From positions 930,001 through 994,000 of the forward strand of contig JAJIRX010000510.1 in assembly GCA_023853785.1 (NCBI GenBank): a DNA stretch of 64,000 nucleotides, in the 5' to 3' direction. The stretch is from Psilocybe azurescens. Lineage: Eukaryota > Basidiomycota > Agaricomycetes > Agaricales > Agrocybaceae. Numbering within the stretch: position 1 is the first letter of the stretch; each line of letters begins with the position of its first letter. The translations under genes were made by a program, and so were the position numbers. This document shows, piece by piece, positions 23,634-35,531 of this stretch. Under the pieces are notes generated by a model that searched no databases, was not told the origin of the DNA, and worked only from the letters and a program-made list of their open reading frames with translations.

Positions 23634-26600
23634 TCACTCCGCCTCGTCCTCACCCATTATCTTCGCAAGTGCGTCGTTTCCCTCCTCAACAGGCGCCTCG
23701 TATACAGCAAATGCCGCCTTCTTGCCGGCACCAATCGCGGCATGGTCCACCTTGACCTCGCCTTCGCCCTTAACAGCACTACCACCGACGCTAGTGCTAA
23801 CATCCCCAGTGACAGCCGTACCGCCTGCCACGATCCGCGCCGCGCCCGACGTCCACCCCTGCCCGCGTTCTGCGAACACCTCCGGCCTCCGATCAAGCAG
23901 GACTTCAAGATCCTCGTCGCTCAGCACACCCTGCTTGCCCTCTTTGGTATTGGGCACCACATCGATTTTCTCCCCTTCCAGACGGAGCAGCGACGCTGCC
24001 ATATCTGCCATCGTCTCACGCTTGGTGTTCACAGCCGCCGCTGGCTTCCTGAATTTGCCTGTAAATGCGAGGTGAGGTATGAGCATTCGATTACTTCGTT
24101 ATTCATATAACAGATGATTCCGTACCTTTAGCGATGACGAGCGCTTCGAGCTTACGCTTCTCCGTCGCGCGTTGCATAATCTTAGTCTCGATCGTGTGGG
24201 CACTGACCAGCCTGTATATTAGCACAGGTTTAGTTTGGCCAATACGATGTGCGCGATCCTGAGCCTGTGCGTCCATTTGTGGATTCTACGCGGGGAAGGT
24301 GAGTGCATCAGCAGAGAAAATACCATATGCACAGAGAGACGACGCACCCAATCCTGGTCATAAAAGATGACGGTGTCCGCAGCGACAAGGTTGATACCCA
24401 ACCCACCCGCACGCGTACTGAGCAGGAAAAGACAAGGCGCCTTGGGATCATCTCCGCCATTTTGGAACCTGTTCATCTCCTCCCGTCGGTCAAGAGGCGC
24501 CGTTGACCCATCAATACGACAGATCGGCCAACCCATGTAATCAACCGCCCATTCCTAGAACAGAAAGAAAGCGTCAGTCAGCTGCCGGCCAGGCAAGCAA
24601 GCTGCGTATAAGCGCAAATACACATACCTCGATGATGTCGAGCATAGTCGTGAACTGGCTGAAGAGCAGCACTTTATGTTTCCGCTTGAACAGCTCTTTG
24701 AGAAGTCTGTCGAGGACCATCATCTTTCCACTGGCATTGACCAGCTCCTCGCCCAAGACGGGATACATCGTCTCCGGATCGATAGGCCAGTCAAACAAGA
24801 ATGGATGCGAGCATACTTTGCGAAGCTGCATGACCGTGTTCTGGAGTTTCATGTTGTTGACTTGCTTGACTATAAGTTGAAACAACGTGCGTCAGACAAA
24901 TGACGAATGGTGAACAAAAAAAAACTAACCTTTAGTCCGTTCTTGATGTTCCTTCCCTATCCTGGCCTCCTCCTCGGCCTCCTCTTCCTTGGTCTTCAAT
25001 GTTTTTACGCCGCGTTTATCAAGCTCACCACGTTCCAACATCTTGAAATACTCGCGGTCACTGCCGTCAACCGCATAGCTCTTCCGTCCGCCCTTGACAA
25101 GTCTCATCGAAACGCGTCTTTTCGCAGCACCCTGCTCTTCTTCTTCTTCCTCCTCCTCCTCCTCCTCGGCGTCATTTTCAACGACCTTTTCTTCTTCCTC
25201 CTTCACCTCCTCTATCTCATCGGAATCTGGGACGATATCGACGCCTGTAGTACCTCCTTGGATCAACCACTTCCTGAGGCCACCATCCAGAACGCGGTCG
25301 TACGCCTCCCTTTGCCTCATACTAAGAGGAGCATACAAGACATACTCTTTCTTGGGAGGTAAATTGGTTTCAACGTCTACTTTGAGGCGGCGCAAAAGGA
25401 AGGGTTTCAGGATAGCATGCAGGGAAGAGATAATCTGCGTGGACTGCGAGGTGGGTAGAGCAGACTGAAGTTCGGGTAGATTGAACCTAGAAAGAGAATA
25501 TAAGTCAGCTAAATCCGTCTATTTCGAATAGGGACACGAACCATTCTTGGAAAGTATCGATATCATCGAAAATATCAGGTAGAATAAAGTTAAGAAGCGA
25601 CCAGAGTTCGCCTAGGTTATTCTGGGTGAAAGAAATTCAGAACATTGTGAGTTTCAGAAGGGATAATATCGACATACATGTAGGGGTGTACCGGTCAGAA
25701 TCATTCTGCCGGCACTGGTATACTTCTTGATTTCCTTCATCAACTTGCAGTCGAGGTTCTTCAATCGATGTCCCTCGTCCACAACGATGTACCCCCAATC
25801 ATAATGTGCAAGGTGAATCCGGTCCTTGATGATCATTTCGTACGTCGTCAAAACGATCGGAAACGAACTGGGGTCGCGCTCTTGATCTTCATCGACCTCC
25901 ATGGTCGCGCCGTGATGTTTGGGTTCGTCGTCATCAGACTCGAGAATTACTGTCGACTTTCTCGGCCGCCCACTCCTCCTTGTAGCCGTGCTCGATGTTT
26001 CCACCAATTTGGCCTGGGGTTTCGACGCCCTTCCAGATTTCCGCGTCGCCTGCTCTGTAATAGGCGCCTTCTTATTGCTCTTCGCCTTGGGCGCGGGTGC
26101 CGCTAGTTTGGCTCCAGGAAGAGCCATTACCGTTTTTCTAAGCTCAGCGCGTTCGGCTGGTGTCCCATGATACATGCACACTGGGATCTTGAGAAGTCTA
26201 AGTCAATTAAGGGTTCCAAAAATACATCCCTAAATATAACTTACGTCAGGAGCAAATTTCTTGTATTCGTCGACCCAGTTGTGGAGAACACTGAGTGGGC
26301 AGACGATGAGGAAAAGGCCTGGAGTTGTGATTTTCCCGGAGGTAAGCACTAAAGGCGATCGTTTGTAATGTCTATAGAATAATTAGTCTTCGGTTATAGG
26401 TGCTAAATATTGACAGGCACCTTTCCGAGACCCATCTCATCAGCTAGAAAGAGCGTCAACAGGTGCTCATACTCAACTGTAAAATAGGCTCACCGAGAAT
26501 ACCAGAGATTCCATTCTGGTCAAGCGAAACCATCCACTGTAGGCCTTCTAGCTGGTATGGTTTCAACTTGGCTCCCGTGATGAGAGCCGGCTGTTGGAAA

Positions 26601-27219
26601 AGAGAGCCATCTCCCTCTCCGTCGGCTTCGGCTTCTGGTTCCTCAACCGCCACAGCTTTACCATTCGCGCCCTTCTTCCGCTTGCCCTTTGGCGAAGACT
26701 GGATCGCAGAGCGTCCACGCTTCTTTCCAGCTTGTTCTTTCTTCCTCTCAGCTTGGAGGACGAGCTGCCTGGCCTTTTCTTCATCCATCCTTGTTTTAAG
26801 AATGCTCGAATAGAGTGCCGATCGTTTGAGGACAAACTGAAGGCGAGCCAAGCGCTTTTCCATTTCCTAACGGAATAGTAAGATCAACTAAGAGGAGACA
26901 AAGGTCCTTCTTACTGTTTCGTTCGTCGAAATTGATTCTTTGTGTTCTTGCTCCTGTGAGCCTACTGAACCTGTCTCCTGTAGGTCCTAATTCAACTGTC
27001 AAAGATAATTGATGCATGCATTAAATAGGGCCATACCTCAACAATTTCCTGCACTTCGCTGCTTGCCCGGCTACATTCCGACGAAGTGTTCGTTGGTGGT
27101 GTCGTCGCTGGCGTACTTGGTACTATGTCTGGAGAGGTGGTCCTACTGGGGTTGGTGTATCGCTCGGTGTCTGAGCCAGATTCAAAGATTTCTAGGGACT
27201 TAGAGGACGGTGAGCTCAT
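23634..27219 (-). CDS. SNF2-family chromatin remodeler, LSH/DDM1/Irc5 type
   Basis: Nuclear ATP-driven nucleosome remodeler; orthologs (HELLS/LSH, DDM1, Neurospora MUS-30, yeast Irc5) act in DNA methylation, silencing or repair. About ten exons. Visible in order: Ser/Thr-rich N-terminus ([17 protein letters not shown]), [14 protein letters not shown], Walker A end LADEMGLGK at an exon edge, [31 protein letters not shown], an inserted basic linker with AT-hook-like [22 protein letters not shown] box, [17 protein letters not shown], a long Glu run, then helicase-C motifs [29 protein letters not shown] and [13 protein letters not shown]. Between YLRE and KITTPGLF the frame needs five A instead of four (26331-26334 on the plus strand). 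Start at 27219. Confidence 0.9.
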
Positions 27220-27704
27220 TGTTCAAGGATTGTAGTCGCCCAGCGCGTCAAGGCGATTGAGAGAGAAAGTGGGAAATGTTCGCGTGTCACAATTTTCAAA
27301 CATTGGTCGCGTTTGTCCCGGCCCTAAGCTGATGTATCACGTGCATGCTAACATTTTTAACATTTTCCAACTTCCATGAAAGGTGTTGACAATTGGTCGA
27401 CAATCGACTTGCTTTGTTGTGCTGTTGATACGTTAATTGAATTCTAGTGAGAACTTTGACGCGATTCTTAATTATACTGACGTAGATCTTCTATAATCTT
27501 AATTTCTCCAACCAGCTTCGTAGTTGCCAACCCCTATCTGGCTCCTCAGCATCGATAGGACTATATAACGTTGAAAGAGTTTTCATCACTGTTATTACCT
27601 ACGCGTATTTTGTTTTATACAACGCTATACTAGCCGTAAGAGAGGCCTCCGATATTATTTACTTCACTACGACTTGGTCTCAATAATAAAATCAGGATGC
27701 ACAA
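27220..27704. other. Intergenic region
   Basis: About 0.5 kb between the stop of the GH51 gene and the start of the remodeler gene, both minus strand. No gene supported. Confidence 0.4.
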
Positions 27705-30700
27705 GGCGCGTTACTCATAGACACTGCAAGATAATGATTTAATAAGGGTTTATCGACTTATACCAAAAGATAATCCTACCTGAGAGTAATACTCGTTAGA
27801 GTAAGTACACTTGTAGGGGCTTGCGCATGCGGTGGGTCCGGTATATCCAGTGCTATTGAGCCATGATCAAAACAGGATTCTCCAAGATAAAGATTTTGCT
27901 CACCCTCCGCATTGCCCGTACTGTGTCTGAATAGCACCACCCGCCGTGGTAGTGGGTGTAGTAGTCGTAGTAGTCGTAGGACTCGTAGACGTAGTGGTAA
28001 CGGGAACCGTCGAGCCGGATAGACTTATCGTAATGACGCTGACACTGACAGCTGGCGGATTGTAAGTGAACGTCTTTCCAGTAGAAATAGTGCTGGTGAC
28101 GGGTGCAAATAGGTTGGGGTTCGATGGCGTGTTGCTTCCTGTCGCGCTCCCTGTCAAGAGCTGGAGAGTACCAGTGCTTGCAACGTTGTTAAACGGTAAA
28201 GAGAATGTGACGGTGTCTGCGTTTGCAGCGGTATTCGAGATCTATTAATATCTGAGCGAGTCTGATACAAGGACGTCTACAATTGAAACCAACCTTAATA
28301 ATAAGTTGGTTGGTAGAGGTCTTTTCGGCGATAGACCAGAAGAGCGTTCCTGTCTTCGAAGGCAGCGTGCTCGATATGTAGTTATCCCCACGGTTGGCGC
28401 TAAATAGCTTAGAAAAAGGTGAGACATTCATAGACCATGACAAGAGACTACCAAATTGTGCTAATACCTTCTGAACATGATAGCTCGTCGAGAGGTAGAC
28501 AGAACCAGCACTAATTTCAAAATTTAACGACTTTTCAAAGAAGAATAAGGGGTCTACTTACTCAAAAGCGAGCAAGTTTGGCGTCTAAGGACGAAGGTTT
28601 TAGTTACATCGTAAAAACATAAGGCATAAGTGACAAGACATACCCATTGATTAGCCGTGATGTGCTAAAGTACATGGATACATCCTCAATAAGTGCATAA
28701 ATTATTGTTAGCACAAAACTCACCCCGAGAAGAGGTGCATACGATGCCGCGAATCTGAAATGATACCAACACAATCAATAATCAAATCCCAGAACAGAAG
28801 TGACTACAATAACATACACAATATCACTGTTACGTTCGAGTCCTGTCATAAAGGCGGCTTCTCCAGCAGCGCCTTATCAAAACGTTTTTAGGATGGTGTC
28901 AGAGAGCTTATTGTGCACGGTTGCTTACTTTGCATGGTGGGATAAGTCAAACGTCCCTGAGCAGGAGTACCGTAGAGATTTCCCGAGTTGGTTGAAATGG
29001 CAGCATATTCTCCCTCAAAGTATTTACGACCATCTCTCTAGTTAGTTTAAGTATTAGTACGAGGACAACGAAACGATGCTGCAGTAGATGTGTTACGCAC
29101 AGCAATGGTATCATAGTAGAAGGCATTTTGTGCGAACCACGCTTAACGAAACCGCCTCTATTAGCAAGAATAAACAGACACAGGAAGGAAACGGCACTCA
29201 CTGGGCGTGTTATAGACGTGTACATCATAGAAGTTAGGAGAAGGAGAGAGGGAAGTAGATGTATAGGTAGTCGCAAGGAAATCTAGTGGATATCAGCATA
29301 ACTTTTAGTCCGGCAAGAACTCAAAGTCGACAGGTAATCAGACTTGCTAATATTCGGGAATGCGGTTTTGAGGGCGTTGTAGAATGCCGGCCAACGGTAC
29401 GTGTATCTATAGAAAGCCAGACAGGGCCAAAGTTAGACGTGCTGGCAATCGAAGAAGAGAAAATGAATCATACGAGTCAGCTGCAAAAAAAGTCCTGGGC
29501 GAGAATAATGATATCAGCATTTTCAGGAAGAGACAGACGCTGACCGGTGTGTCAAACTGACCTCATTTCCGATTTCAACGTAATTCAATTTGAATGGTGC
29601 GGGGTGACCGAGGGATGAGCGCAGAGCAGCTATTGAAACTGTCAAGGCATGTTCCATTGGCTAGAAAGAGTAAATTTATCGGACCTGGTGCGCTACTCGT
29701 AGGACTTCCGACCACGAAGTTGATCTAATCGCGTCGATGTCAGAATCAACTCACATAGCATATCTAGGTGACATGTGCAGTTCAGAGGGGTTTACCTGAT
29801 CGATGGCTTGTTGAACATATGGCTGGAGGTTACCGGCCGCGACACTGGATCCGTCGAGAGAATATCCTAAGACAGACATGTGATGAACACTTGTATGATA
29901 AATGAGATCGATAAGCGAGTCTTCACCTGCCCATACGGCCATAATGGGCTCCATGTTAAGGTCCTCGCACCAATTCAAGTAGTCCAGTAAGCCAAGACCA
30001 CTTGAAAACGAATGAGTCATTTGAAACCTCCCGTCTAGACTATAGCAGACGTACTCTGTGTTAACGTATCCCCAGTCACCCATTCTCCCTGCATATTCAT
30101 GTTTAGTATATGGATATTTCACTTCATGACGAGGCTGACATACCTGGTCGGCTCACCAGTGGGCCTACCTGTACAATACGGATATGCAGAGTCAGTGACG
30201 TCATGGCAATTAAATTTGACTTTCGCTCACTGTCGCATTCCACTGCCAACGGGCGGCCGCACTTCCTCCTTCGAGATTGTTTCCTCCGGGAAGACGGAAG
30301 AATCCCGGACCCATGTTCGCCAACGCCTACCAAAAGCGCTTGTCTGAGCCCTGAGGGTTCATGAAAAATACAGCAACGAATCTTACGTTAGCTATATCCA
30401 GCCGCATCCCATTCGGGCGATTCTTGAAGGTAGGTGGAAAGAGAGACAGCATCGCAAAATTGATGGACTGTCCAGACGCTGCAGCCCCATCCAGCGTAAT
30501 AGAGAACAAATTGTTCAGCGAGCTCGGAGAAGAGGTAGGCGTGAAGGTGACAGTGACCTGCTTCCAACTGGTCTGGCTTCCAGAGAGTGTAACTGTAGTT
30601 GAGCCGTAGATTTGGCCGGAAGCAGACTGCAGAGCGATGACGGCGTTGCCACTGAAGGAAGAGCTCGTCGGGAACCTGTAGTAGAAGGACGCTGTGTAAG

Positions 30701-31526
30701 TAGACCCCGAAGTGACCTGTATTCCTGCCAATTAATTGGATTAGTTGCTATGTTATTCGATTCGTCTGGGAACCATGATACCATTGTTATATCCCGAGTT
30801 CGAGAAGCCGACCTGGCCAGTTTTTCCGGTGGGAATAGTGACGTGGAGGGCATTAGGAAGGGCCGACGATACTGGAACGCTTTCTTTGATGACTGAGATG
30901 CCAGCTCCATTGACGGCAGCCCACGCAGTAAGCGCTGCAGAGGAGCCTAACGATGTATCAATATGAGAAAGGCTGAGCTTCCGTGATCAAAAAATCACTG
31001 GCCTGGTGTGACCAGCTGGAAGGCACGATTTTGAAGCACTACAGATATCAAACGTTCAACTCCTGGGATCGACTTTAAACTTGAGTGGAAGCCGTACATT
31101 CTCCATATAGTCCACCATCTCCACTCTAGGTTTCGAAAAAGATATGCATTGAGATCAAATTTGGTGGCAGTAACGCACGAAGGCTACTTACATGCTGTAA
31201 TATCGTATATTATGAGACACAGAATTTATTGGAGCAACATAAGAGACCTGGCAAGAGAACGTACGCTGATATCCTGCATGTTCAAATTTTTATTAGCGTG
31301 CGAGGCGTGAAAGGCACTTGATTACAGACGCACTTCAAACATTTGTCCCCCTTGAAGAACGAGATGTCTGTCAGATATAAATGTACTCAAGAAAATCATG
31401 CATAACAGAACTCACACAAAGTTGTGGGTATAGGATGGCTCGCAGTGGCACTCACGGAGACGGTAACTCCAATGACCGTTTTGACGAGAGCCAGCATAAG
31501 CAACGCAGTACATTTTGGATTCCACA
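27705..31526 (-). CDS. Secreted GH51 alpha-L-arabinofuranosidase with C-terminal CBM1
   Basis: Releases arabinose side chains from arabinoxylan or pectin outside the cell. Signal peptide MWNPKCTALLMLALVKTVIG, then SATASHPIPTTLWGQMFE and HSGDGGLYGELLQNRAFQ. A lumenal beta domain ends in ISLF-like LSLFPPTFKNRPNGMRLDIA, followed by FFRLPGGNNLEGG, RMGDWGYVNTD and LNWCEDLNMEPIMAVWAGYS. Catalytic acid/base is the Glu of NYVEIGNE; the nucleophile is in KYFEGEYAA. A Thr-rich linker leads to a CBM1 (YGQCGG, TGYTGPTACASPYKC, YYSQC) that binds cellulose. At least 18 introns, with exons of 17, 9, 3 and 28 nt near the start and a GC-AG intron at 30947-31002. One base too many occurs in the A7 run at 29485-29491 (frame needs six). 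Confidence 0.92.
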
Positions 31527-32608
31527 TCCTAGTTCAGTTTCACAACTGGTGGTATGTGGTCCATATTATTTGGAGCCGTTTTATACCGTTCCTCATACTT
31601 GCTGGCACGAGATACGCTCGTAGAAAGAAAACTTCTGTAGACGCATATGATAATTTGTATTGGTGACACGCATTTGTAGATCTTGTGATGGTGATGTCAA
31701 AGAGAAGAATAACGGCGCCCGTGAGATATGTCGCGAGGTTTTACCGCAACACTTCTTTCTTTTCCGAGGCAAAGCCAGACGCGATAAAACAGAGAAATGC
31801 ACATATGCTTAAAGCAATGCCATGCAGAGGGTTTCAAATGGCAAATAGCAGAGTGTGAGCGTGCATCGACAATCAGATCGGCCTGAATTCCTTTGCATAC
31901 TCGTCCTTGTGGCCTAGACCGTCTATTGACAAGTACACTCTTTCACTTAGGAGAATAATATCCATCAGAGCAACAAAGGGGAGGAAGTTCTGTGAAAATC
32001 ATAAGCCCTTATATGTCTTGCTGGAGGCAATAAGCTGTGGGTGGTAGGCAAGCCGCGAGTTGTAGGTTAGAATGGGAGTTTAAAGCATAGCAGTCTTCGA
32101 AAATAGAAATATAGCATTCTACCAGCCCTAAACCAATCACGGGGCAACGCGGTTTTCCTACACCGCGCTTATGCAGGCTTATGCAGTTTGCCAACAAAAC
32201 AAACCGCAATGTTCGCAATACAAAAACTATGAATAGACTGACATTCCGTAAAGCCAGGAGGGAAGTTGTTGGCCGCTTGTGGTTTGATGCGGGTTGCCCT
32301 CTACTTTCATCAGCAGTAGGTTCCCAGTGTTGAACGGTAAGTAATCCCGCCCAACTATTCTTATAGTATTTCAATGAAATGTATTAACTCATATTTTGGG
32401 TCACCCAGACAGAGGCCTACCTGAGGCTACCTCAATATGTACAGGTCCCGCTGAAGACCTGGAAATACCATTATCCCTGGGCCTAAATCATCTCATGGTA
32501 CTTAGCTGGCTCTCATCACCACACTTCGACACGCATACCTTCAAAACCTTCGTAGCCGGCGCAGCGACTCGAAAGGTCCGCAGCGGCCAGCCCACAGAGT
32601 AGACAAGA
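31527..32608. other. Bidirectional promoter region
   Basis: About 1.1 kb between the divergent GH51 gene and an F-box gene. Small open frames on both strands are unconvincing. Regulatory sites for carbon response were not recognised with confidence. Confidence 0.45.
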
Positions 32609-34514
32609 ATGCGAATGGCTACTCTGGTCGACCTGCCCACCGAACTGGTGCTACAGATCCTTCACGACGAGTGCATATCCCATGGGGATTTGTACTTGAT
32701 TGGCCTTGTCTCGAAGAGACTCAATTTTATCGCGATATCTTTTTTACTGGAACTCAGAAGCGTTTCTAATCTACACGATTCGGTCTCGCTCACACTGGGC
32801 CGTGATAGTCTTCCCCCACTGTATTACTCTGGCTTCGTCCGGGTGAATCAGTCTCCACTCAAACCAGACAAAGAGGTACTATGGCCACCCCTAAAACTAG
32901 AGGCACTAATCATAGTCGCCTTTCACATCTCATCTATACGCGAAATTCAATGCACATTTCCTCAGTCGTTCTCAGATCTGTCTTCGCTTCTTCGCCATCT
33001 CGAGCGTCTCAATGCTTTTATACTACGGTTGTCCAGTGTTGGTTCTCTGATTCTCCATTTTGAAGGAGACCATAGATATCGGCACCTCAGTTCGAACATG
33101 TTTTCTGCCATCCCTGTCCAGCTTGCCGATGTCTTTGGCGAAATCATCAGGGCCACGACGGCCCGGGGTTGCAAATCTCTTCGGGTATACAACAAAAGCT
33201 ATCGTCTCCAAGACCAGTACTGGAATCTTATAGATGACCCGGCGGCATCTCCTTCTAAAGCTGACCCTGTGCCGGTACATTCTGCCCCAAAGAAGACAGG
33301 TACAGTAAGCATCCTCTCCAAGGCAAAGGCGAAGGTGGGAAACACCTTGTTTCGCCGTCAACACAAGCCTTCTGATTTCCGTCAACCAAATAATCCAACT
33401 TCACCCTATCCTTCATCTCCACCCACAATAATCGGACAGAGTGGTCAGCTTCAAACTATTCACATTCAAACTCCATTCGCTCTTCTCCCGCGTTGTTTTC
33501 CCGATATCCGCGACATCATATATGCTTCGATAAACACTTTGACTTCGCTCACGTTCTCATATATCGCCTTCGATGAGCAGCTATTTGACTCGTTTCTATC
33601 ATCATTAGCTTCGTTATTCCTCCATACAAGGAACGCTATCACGCATCTCGATTTACGTCACTGCCAGAAGATCTCCCCGAGACCGCTCCTAGAGCTTCTG
33701 GGTTGTTTTCAAGATCGTCTCGAACACTTGGAACTTGACAGGGACTTGACGTTTCTCACAGACGATTCCGACACACCTAATGGAGACCTTCATCTTCATG
33801 AATTGCACACCCTAAAGGCACCCTTGGATTGGATTAAATACTTCATAAAACAAGATCTTACTGGTCCCCCACTTCTTAACCTTTCCGCGATGACTGTTCA
33901 ATGTCGACTTCCCGATGCTCCCGACTTTACTTACGAGGTATTCCGCCCGCACCTCGACATCGTCCTCGAGCCCATCTATTCACGATGGAAGAACTCCTCG
34001 TATCAATACCAGCTCCCGAGAATACACGTCACTCTTGACCTTATCCTGGATCGGCACCGGCCCCAGCAAATGGATGCAGATCGCATAGTTATCAATCTCC
34101 AAGCATCGCTCTCAGCTCTCTCCAATAAAGAAACAGTCTCGGCTGGACGGACCCTGAACTCGAAGCGACACAACTCTCTAGCGAAGCCAAGACCGCCTCG
34201 TCATTGGGACCTCATCACGAAGCTAGAATTATCCCCCACATATCCCCCCTGTCAATGATATGCAAGCCTTCACACTGGCTCAATGGGTAACAACTGTTTT
34301 TCCTGCCGTCGAGCAAGTGACACTTCCTCTGCCTTATATCCCACGTCTTATGCCCACAGAGGAATACAAGAGCCGGCAGATAGACCTCTCTGTCGACGCT
34401 TCTGTCTTTCTCAAGAACGCTCTTCGACTCGGGCAGAGAAATGATGACTCCGAGCCTTTAGCGTGGAAGACGTTAGTCGTGGGCCCTTGGTCACTCTCTT
34501 TAGAACTGGACTGA
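32609..34514 (+). CDS. F-box protein (one apparent frameshift near the end)
   Basis: Starts MRMATLVDLPTELVLQILHD, a typical F-box (LPxELVxxIL), then LYLIGLVSKRLNFIA. No introns are seen over about 1.9 kb. The body has leucine-rich spacing (LTSLTFSYIAFDEQLFDSFL, AITHLDLRHCQKISPRPLLE, LEHLELDRDLTFL). As given, the frame stops at 34258 after TYPPCQ. If the C6 run at 34244-34249 were five, the protein would read on through TYPPVNDMQAFTLAQWVTTV to a stop at 34514. I therefore treat it as one gene of about 634 residues with a one-base insertion, probably a sequencing error. Expected role: SCF ubiquitin-ligase adaptor. Confidence 0.8.
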
Positions 34515-35234
34515 AGAACGCCAACTGTGTTATTTGGTTAGGTGGATTGGATGTATATCGATCTCGGACAACATGCACAGTTTCTATCATTGCGGACTGA
34601 CAACGTATTTTTAGATGGGTCCTAGGTTTTAGATCAGTCCTTGGACGAGCCCATTGGGGGCATTCCGGGATGACTACAGTGTTTTGTAAATGGGGACTTC
34701 ATGGCGCGAGGTTCTCGGACTCGTTATTTTTCGACGTATTATAAATTATTTCGTGATACTCATGTCTGACCCTACAAAATCTCTTTGATTTGTGCGATGC
34801 ACTTGTTATGATCACCACATAGCCCATGATGATCCATCCGTCGTCGCGGTAACATGCACTGCCCACGACCGCATCGCCAGAGAGTTGAGCAACTACGCAT
34901 TCCCAAATTGGCAATTAATGATGGTTTTCTAGACGTTTCATGTCAGCACAGCCATTACCCCTTGCGAAGTCTGGAGGGTCGGGATTTGGTATAAGTAGGG
35001 GGCCTTCTCGTTTCTGAATCCCAGTTCTCTCACCCAGGCAGGCCTGTTCGAACCACTCCTCAATTTTGTGTCTCTTTTTACGAACTTTCTTACGACCCAC
35101 ACTACCTTTAACGACCACTAGCAACCGCTCATCGCATTCACTTGCATCCTTCAGACGGTCATACAAACACTTTCAACCACAACAAAGCCTTTTTTTCTCC
35201 TCGTTAACAACCGCTACCAAATCTCTCGACAAGC
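34515..35234. other. Intergenic region with pyrimidine-rich 5' leader
   Basis: About 0.7 kb. The last 60 bases before the next gene are rich in C and T with a TTTTTTTCTCCTC tract, as often seen before basidiomycete transcription starts. Confidence 0.4.
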
Positions 35235-35531
35235 ATGTTCTACCCAAACTCCGCTGGCAGTGTTACCTCTTTTGTTACCCCTCATTACCCTGTGTCGAGG
35301 TCGTACTACCCACAAGCTCCGATGAGCGCAGTCCTTCCAGGCCAACACTATTACCCGACCATGCACGGTCATATGGCGTACCCTGCGTCCCCCGTGGTTA
35401 TGCAAACTCCCACGTACGGCTACAATTCCGTGCCCTACTACGGACATGCCCCTACCGTCATGGTCTCTTCTCGTAGTGGAAGGCACAGGCACTCCAGGTC
35501 CCGATCCCGCGGATTCTTGGGATACCTGTGA
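35235..35531 (+). CDS. Small Tyr/Pro-rich protein with basic RS-like end
   Basis: 98 residues, no intron. The body is rich in Tyr, Pro, Ser, Met and Gly (YYPQAP, HYYPTMHGHMAYP, QTPTYGYNSVPYYG). It ends with a basic stretch, SGRHRHSRSRSRGFLGYL. Small proteins with the same composition and an (R/H)-(S/R) tail recur in agaricomycetes without known function. The composition suggests a disordered protein able to bind nucleic acid or to phase separate, which is inference. It is preceded by a pyrimidine-rich leader and a normal ATG context (AGCATGTTC). Confidence 0.65.
   Translation: MFYPNSAGSVTSFVTPHYPVSRSYYPQAPMSAVLPGQHYYPTMHGHMAYPASPVVMQTPTYGYNSVPYYGHAPTVMVSSRSGRHRHSRSRSRGFLGYL

Noticed and set aside
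35046..35054. GTTCGAACC, a tRNA T-loop-like string
   Set aside because: Flanks do not form a T-stem and no D-arm, anticodon arm or acceptor pairing can be drawn nearby.
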